Below, piece by piece: positions 63,710-64,000 of a stretch of 64,000 nt of DNA (positions within the stretch are counted from its first letter, which is position 1; the number at the start of each line of letters is the position of its first letter). Below the pieces are notes generated by a model that did not search any database, was not told the DNA's origin, and saw only the letters and a program-made list of their open reading frames with translations. Where the stretch lies: contig VCJN01002189.1 in NCBI GenBank assembly GCA_006384855.1, positions 1 through 64,000 of the forward strand, in the 5' to 3' direction. This stretch comes from Tetraselmis striata. Its lineage: Eukaryota > Chlorophyta > Chlorodendrophyceae > Chlorodendrales > Chlorodendraceae. A program made the translations under genes and the position numbers.

Positions 63710-64000
63710 TTGTTGCATCGCTTAGTGCTTGCTGCTGAGATGGTGATTCAGAATACAATAATCATGCAATTAACCCCCCTCCAGGGCGGGAGGGCAGACA
63801 ACAGACATCAATTTATTGATTTGAGCTGGGCGCCCCACCTGGAAAGCGAATCCACTAGTCCCCCAGAGCATGCCCTCAGCGGAATGACCAGAGTGTGGAA
63901 CAGGACAGCTCTCCTTTGCAAGGACAGGGACCCGAGCGCCAAGAGCCTTTGTACTGAAGATCTGTTCCACATACGGGTTGGTTGTGCGCAGGTGGACTAG
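18044..64000 (-). CDS. giant modular type I polyketide synthase, 3' portion, many exons
   Basis: One minus-strand gene fills this interval and runs off the right edge, so the start codon is outside the window. Exons range from about 50 bases to 4 kb (for example 63301-59243 and 59132-55119). The encoded assembly line has nine ketosynthases (the first cut by the edge), with dehydratase, enoylreductase, ketoreductase and carrier domains in the usual order, and ends in one intact and two degenerate thioesterase-like domains before a TGA at 18046-18044. No acyltransferase GHSxG region is seen in any module, so malonyl units are probably loaded by a separate enzyme. Giant PKS genes of this type are known in chlorophytes; Chlamydomonas PKS1 takes part in zygospore wall maturation. 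Treating everything down to 18044 as one gene is an inference: no promoter-like gap or clear start codon separates the thioesterase-like parts. Splice sites were read by eye. Confidence 0.85.
21240..23265 (-). other. second thioesterase-like domain TE2 (Ser replaced by Gly)
   Basis: After TE1 an unassigned segment ([20 protein letters not shown] to about 22930) leads into a second hydrolase-like fold: [18 protein letters not shown], then FVLLG joined over an apparent GC-AG intron (about 22322) to [15 protein letters not shown]. The elbow is therefore GTGVGG, with Gly where GxSxG has Ser. The helical lid region (21800-21250) includes [14 protein letters not shown] and [20 protein letters not shown], which may hold the His position. 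It is probably non-hydrolytic; a structural or substrate-binding role is possible. Confidence 0.6.
23480..25022 (-). other. PKS thioesterase domain TE1 (intact catalytic motifs)
   Basis: This alpha/beta-hydrolase thioesterase is spread over several exons. The N-terminal strand reads [20 protein letters not shown] and the nucleophile elbow is [19 protein letters not shown] (GxSxG with Ser). An acidic residue follows in MMIFDSPLP, and the His is in [14 protein letters not shown] near 23530. This is the likely releasing domain of the assembly line, by hydrolysis or cyclisation. Two introns carry long TG and TC repeats directly before their acceptors (24615 and 25042). Confidence 0.75.
24615..24671. 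repeat. (CA)n microsatellite in a PKS intron
   Basis: About 28 CA units. On the PKS sense strand this is (TG)n ending about 20 bases before the acceptor of a thioesterase exon. Confidence 0.95.
25042..25098. repeat. (GA)n microsatellite in a PKS intron
   Basis: About 20 GA units and then an imperfect tail. On the sense strand this is (TC)n placed directly before an acceptor (GTGTAAG) of the thioesterase region. Confidence 0.95.
25300..28460 (-). other. PKS module M9: KS lacking HGTGT His - linker - ACP
   Basis: The ketosynthase (about 28445-26720) begins in the exon with DPMQRLLLE and has DTACSSS, so the Cys is present, and KPATGH, so the second His is present. Where HGTGTxLGDPIE is expected, the exon starting about 27090 reads [13 protein letters not shown]: the first catalytic His is Ser. 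Such ketosynthases usually pass the chain on without condensation. The following 900 bases (to about 25800) resemble a ruined dehydratase fold only weakly. The carrier (about 25790-25320) is split by an intron after GMDSRA and continues [12 protein letters not shown]. Its Ser is present but the sequence around it differs from the DSLGAVEL of the others. Confidence 0.7.
28490..31220 (-). other. PKS module M8: KS-(DH remnant)-ACP, no KR
   Basis: The ketosynthase (about 31215-29680) has [16 protein letters not shown] and KSAVGH. Its HGTGT motif reads HLTGT within [10 protein letters not shown] and continues over an intron into GDPIEVGAL, so the His stays but Gly becomes Leu. The segment after it (29600-29090) keeps only a weak dehydratase resemblance ([15 protein letters not shown]) without the His. 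No ketoreductase nucleotide-binding loop or SYN triad is found before the carrier (about 28720-28490, [10 protein letters not shown]). The intron 29092-28902 joins the two frames in phase 1. Predicted outcome is an unreduced beta-keto unit. Confidence 0.75.
31270..35690 (-). other. PKS module M7: KS-dead DH-KR-ACP
   Basis: The ketosynthase (about 35680-33730) has [16 protein letters not shown] and KSMFGH. HGTGT is split by an intron: a small exon near 34503-34440 ends NMHGTG and the next begins at TALGDPIE. The dehydratase-like part of exon 33785-31509 has [10 protein letters not shown] at the active-site position (His replaced by Asp) and VDTAML in the second half. The first catalytic residue is therefore lost. 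The ketoreductase (about 32420-31680) has [18 protein letters not shown] and LQYSAAN. The carrier (about 31480-31280) has [10 protein letters not shown]. Predicted outcome is a beta-hydroxyl. Confidence 0.8.
31733..32520 (-). repeat. KR block shared by M7 with M4 and M5
   Basis: About 790 bases of ketoreductase sequence are near-identical to 42150-42935 and 46566-47350, whereas the upstream dehydratase-like region of M7 is unrelated at this level. Confidence 0.8.
36222..36606 (-). repeat. KR core shared by M6 with M4, M5 and M7
   Basis: About 385 bases covering [15 protein letters not shown] to the C-terminal KR helix match the M4/M5/M7 blocks, while the N-terminal half of this ketoreductase (with GGTGMLG) is different, giving a mosaic domain. 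Confidence 0.8.
37929..38040. repeat. (CA)n microsatellite in the ER6 intron
   Basis: Two CA blocks separated by a cgcgtgcgc-type interruption, lying inside the intron that splits the enoylreductase of M6 and ending about 50 bases from its acceptor on the sense strand. Confidence 0.95.
41780..45950 (-). other. PKS module M5: KS-dead DH-KR-ACP
   Basis: The ketosynthase (about 45790-44115) has [16 protein letters not shown] and HGTGTALG, the last followed by an intron inside G|GDPLE, and KSFGAH. The dehydratase-like segment in exon 44107-41549 reads [10 protein letters not shown] at the active-site position: His, Gly and Pro of HxxxGxxxxP are all replaced. The ketoreductase (about 42830-42120) has [18 protein letters not shown] and LQYSAAN, and is nearly identical to that of M4. 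The carrier domain (about 41995-41790) has [10 protein letters not shown] and shares the exon with the start of the next KS. Predicted outcome is a beta-hydroxyl. Confidence 0.8.
42143..44055 (-). repeat. 1.9-kb dead-DH/KR block, M5 copy
   Basis: Nearly identical to 46559-48471 at a constant offset of 4416 bases. It covers the degenerate dehydratase, the structural subdomain and the ketoreductase; sequence outside the block is clearly different. Confidence 0.88.
46085..50460 (-). other. PKS module M4: KS-dead DH-KR-ACP
   Basis: The ketosynthase (about 50335-48560, five or six exons) has [28 protein letters not shown] and KSALAH. The next domain has dehydratase-like sequence ([16 protein letters not shown], then [11 protein letters not shown]). 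At the HxxxGxxxxP position it reads [10 protein letters not shown], so the catalytic His is Asn and the Gly is Cys. The helix that should carry the Asp reads [10 protein letters not shown]. Both catalytic residues are gone. The ketoreductase (about 47230-46540) has [18 protein letters not shown] and LQYSAAN. One carrier (46290-46090) has [10 protein letters not shown]. Predicted outcome is a beta-hydroxyl. Confidence 0.8.
46559..48471 (-). repeat. 1.9-kb dead-DH/KR block, M4 copy
   Basis: Partner of 42143-44055. The carrier domain and ketosynthase on either side are not part of the near-identity. Confidence 0.88.
50575..56576 (-). other. PKS module M3: KS-DH-ER-KR-ACP (fully reducing)
   Basis: The ketosynthase (about 56545-55315) has DTACSAS, HGTGT and KSSVSH. 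The dehydratase is completed over a GT-AG intron (55119 to 55017) to [10 protein letters not shown], an intact HxxxGxxxxP, with LDNGIH in the second half. A further intron (about 54114-54031, SLISAVQ|GALSQS) leads to the enoylreductase (about 53670-52255), which has [18 protein letters not shown] and the NADPH site [14 protein letters not shown]. The ketoreductase (about 52225-51270) has [19 protein letters not shown] and ANYSAAN. One carrier domain (about 50790-50580) has [10 protein letters not shown]. Predicted outcome is a fully saturated two-carbon unit. Confidence 0.85.
55118..58160 (-). repeat. 3.04-kb module block, copy 1 (KR-ACP-ACP-KS)
   Basis: Every position matches the block 59242-62284 at a constant offset of 4124 bases with no indel and only scattered substitutions, several of them silent. 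One end coincides with the intron donor after DHK; the other lies in coding sequence just before the ketoreductase. Confidence 0.9.
56626..60700 (-). other. PKS module M2: KS-DH(variant)-KR-ACP-ACP
   Basis: The ketosynthase (about 60670-59440) has DTACSAS with the active Cys, [12 protein letters not shown] and KSSVSH, so all three catalytic residues are present. The linker runs into FLWDHK, where a GC donor (exon end 59243) joins [12 protein letters not shown] (exon start 59132). The resulting motif [10 protein letters not shown] keeps His and Pro of HxxxGxxxxP but has Glu for Gly. The second half keeps LDASLHL. The ketoreductase (about 57955-57265) has GGTGVLG, FSSIAS and LNYSGAN. Tandem carrier domains lie at about 57125-56915 (GLDSLG) and 56850-56630 (GVDSLG). 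KR through the next KS is an almost exact copy of the M1/M2 block. Confidence 0.85.
59242..62284 (-). repeat. 3.04-kb module block, copy 2 (KR-ACP-ACP-KS)
   Basis: Partner of 55118-58160. Among the few amino-acid differences are LLMESGWEA for LLMELGWEA and ASVEEEV for ASAEEEV. The base just outside its left end turns the neighbouring splice donor from GT into GC. Confidence 0.9.
60750..64000 (-). other. PKS module M1: KS (C-terminal end)-DH-KR-ACP-ACP
   Basis: The window cuts into a ketosynthase; only its end is present ([12 protein letters not shown], then GTSGFAFQ split by an intron from GTNCYVV near 63672). The dehydratase follows: the catalytic motif HxxxGxxxxP is reassembled across an intron (HIVQ|GKVLLP, exon start 63301), and the second-half motif LDASLQL carries the Asp. 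The ketoreductase (about 62075-61390) has [11 protein letters not shown] for NADPH binding, FSSIASLFG and the catalytic Tyr in LNYSGAN. Two carrier domains in tandem have [10 protein letters not shown] (61250-61040) and [10 protein letters not shown] (60975-60755), each with the phosphopantetheine Ser. Predicted outcome is a ketoreduced and dehydrated (double bond) unit. Confidence 0.85.
63680..63707. repeat. (CA)n microsatellite at the KS1 intron acceptor
   Basis: Fourteen CA units; on the sense strand (TG)n runs into GCTCGCAG, the acceptor before GTNCYVV. Confidence 0.95.

Noticed and set aside
18044..64000. Bacterial contamination as the source of the PKS.
   Set aside because: Dozens of introns with standard junctions interrupt conserved domains, intron positions are shared between modules, and a TGTAA signal follows the stop.

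Overview
The window looks like nuclear DNA of a green alga (Chlorophyta). It carries intron-rich genes with GT-AG (and a few GC-AG) junctions, many CA/GA microsatellites and poly-C/poly-G tracts, and a TGTAA polyadenylation-type signal 36 bases after the stop of the main gene. One gene is a plant/algal-type phosducin-like protein. The dominant gene is a giant multimodular type I polyketide synthase (PKS) broken by introns, the kind known from chlorophytes such as Chlamydomonas (PKS1). The species cannot be named from the sequence alone.

Left part (1-18,000): a complete five-exon phosducin-like protein 3 gene (minus, 1167-2434); a mostly gene-free, partly AT-rich stretch (2.4-11.1 kb) with a CTGCAG-dense hairpin-like element, a decayed coding remnant with two TAG stops, and a 17+17 C/G palindrome; a two-exon F-box-like gene (plus, 11164-12340); a tentative small coiled-coil gene (minus, 12845-13089); and a secreted cysteine-containing protein (plus, 16279-16920) just downstream of a 99-bp tandem repeat.

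Right part (18,044-64,000): one minus-strand PKS gene, read right to left, whose 5' end lies beyond the window. Numbering modules within the window: M1 (end of KS)-DH-KR-ACP-ACP; M2 KS-DH-KR-ACP-ACP; M3 KS-DH-ER-KR-ACP; M4 KS-DH(dead)-KR-ACP; M5 KS-DH(dead)-KR-ACP; M6 KS-DH-ER-KR-ACP; M7 KS-DH(dead)-KR-ACP; M8 KS-(DH remnant)-ACP; M9 KS(HGTGT His lost)-ACP; then a thioesterase (TE) with an intact GxSxG motif followed by two TE-like domains in which the nucleophile Ser is Gly. No acyltransferase domain is visible in any module, so extender units are probably loaded in trans.

The gene appears to grow and homogenise by copying its own modules. A 3.04-kb block (KR-ACP-ACP-KS) is nearly identical between M1/M2 and M2/M3. 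A 1.9-kb block (dead DH-KR) is nearly identical between M4 and M5. Parts of the same KR sequence recur in M6 and M7. Read by colinearity, the last steps would give double bond(s), a saturated unit, two hydroxyls, a saturated unit, a hydroxyl and a keto group before release; this is inference from domain content.
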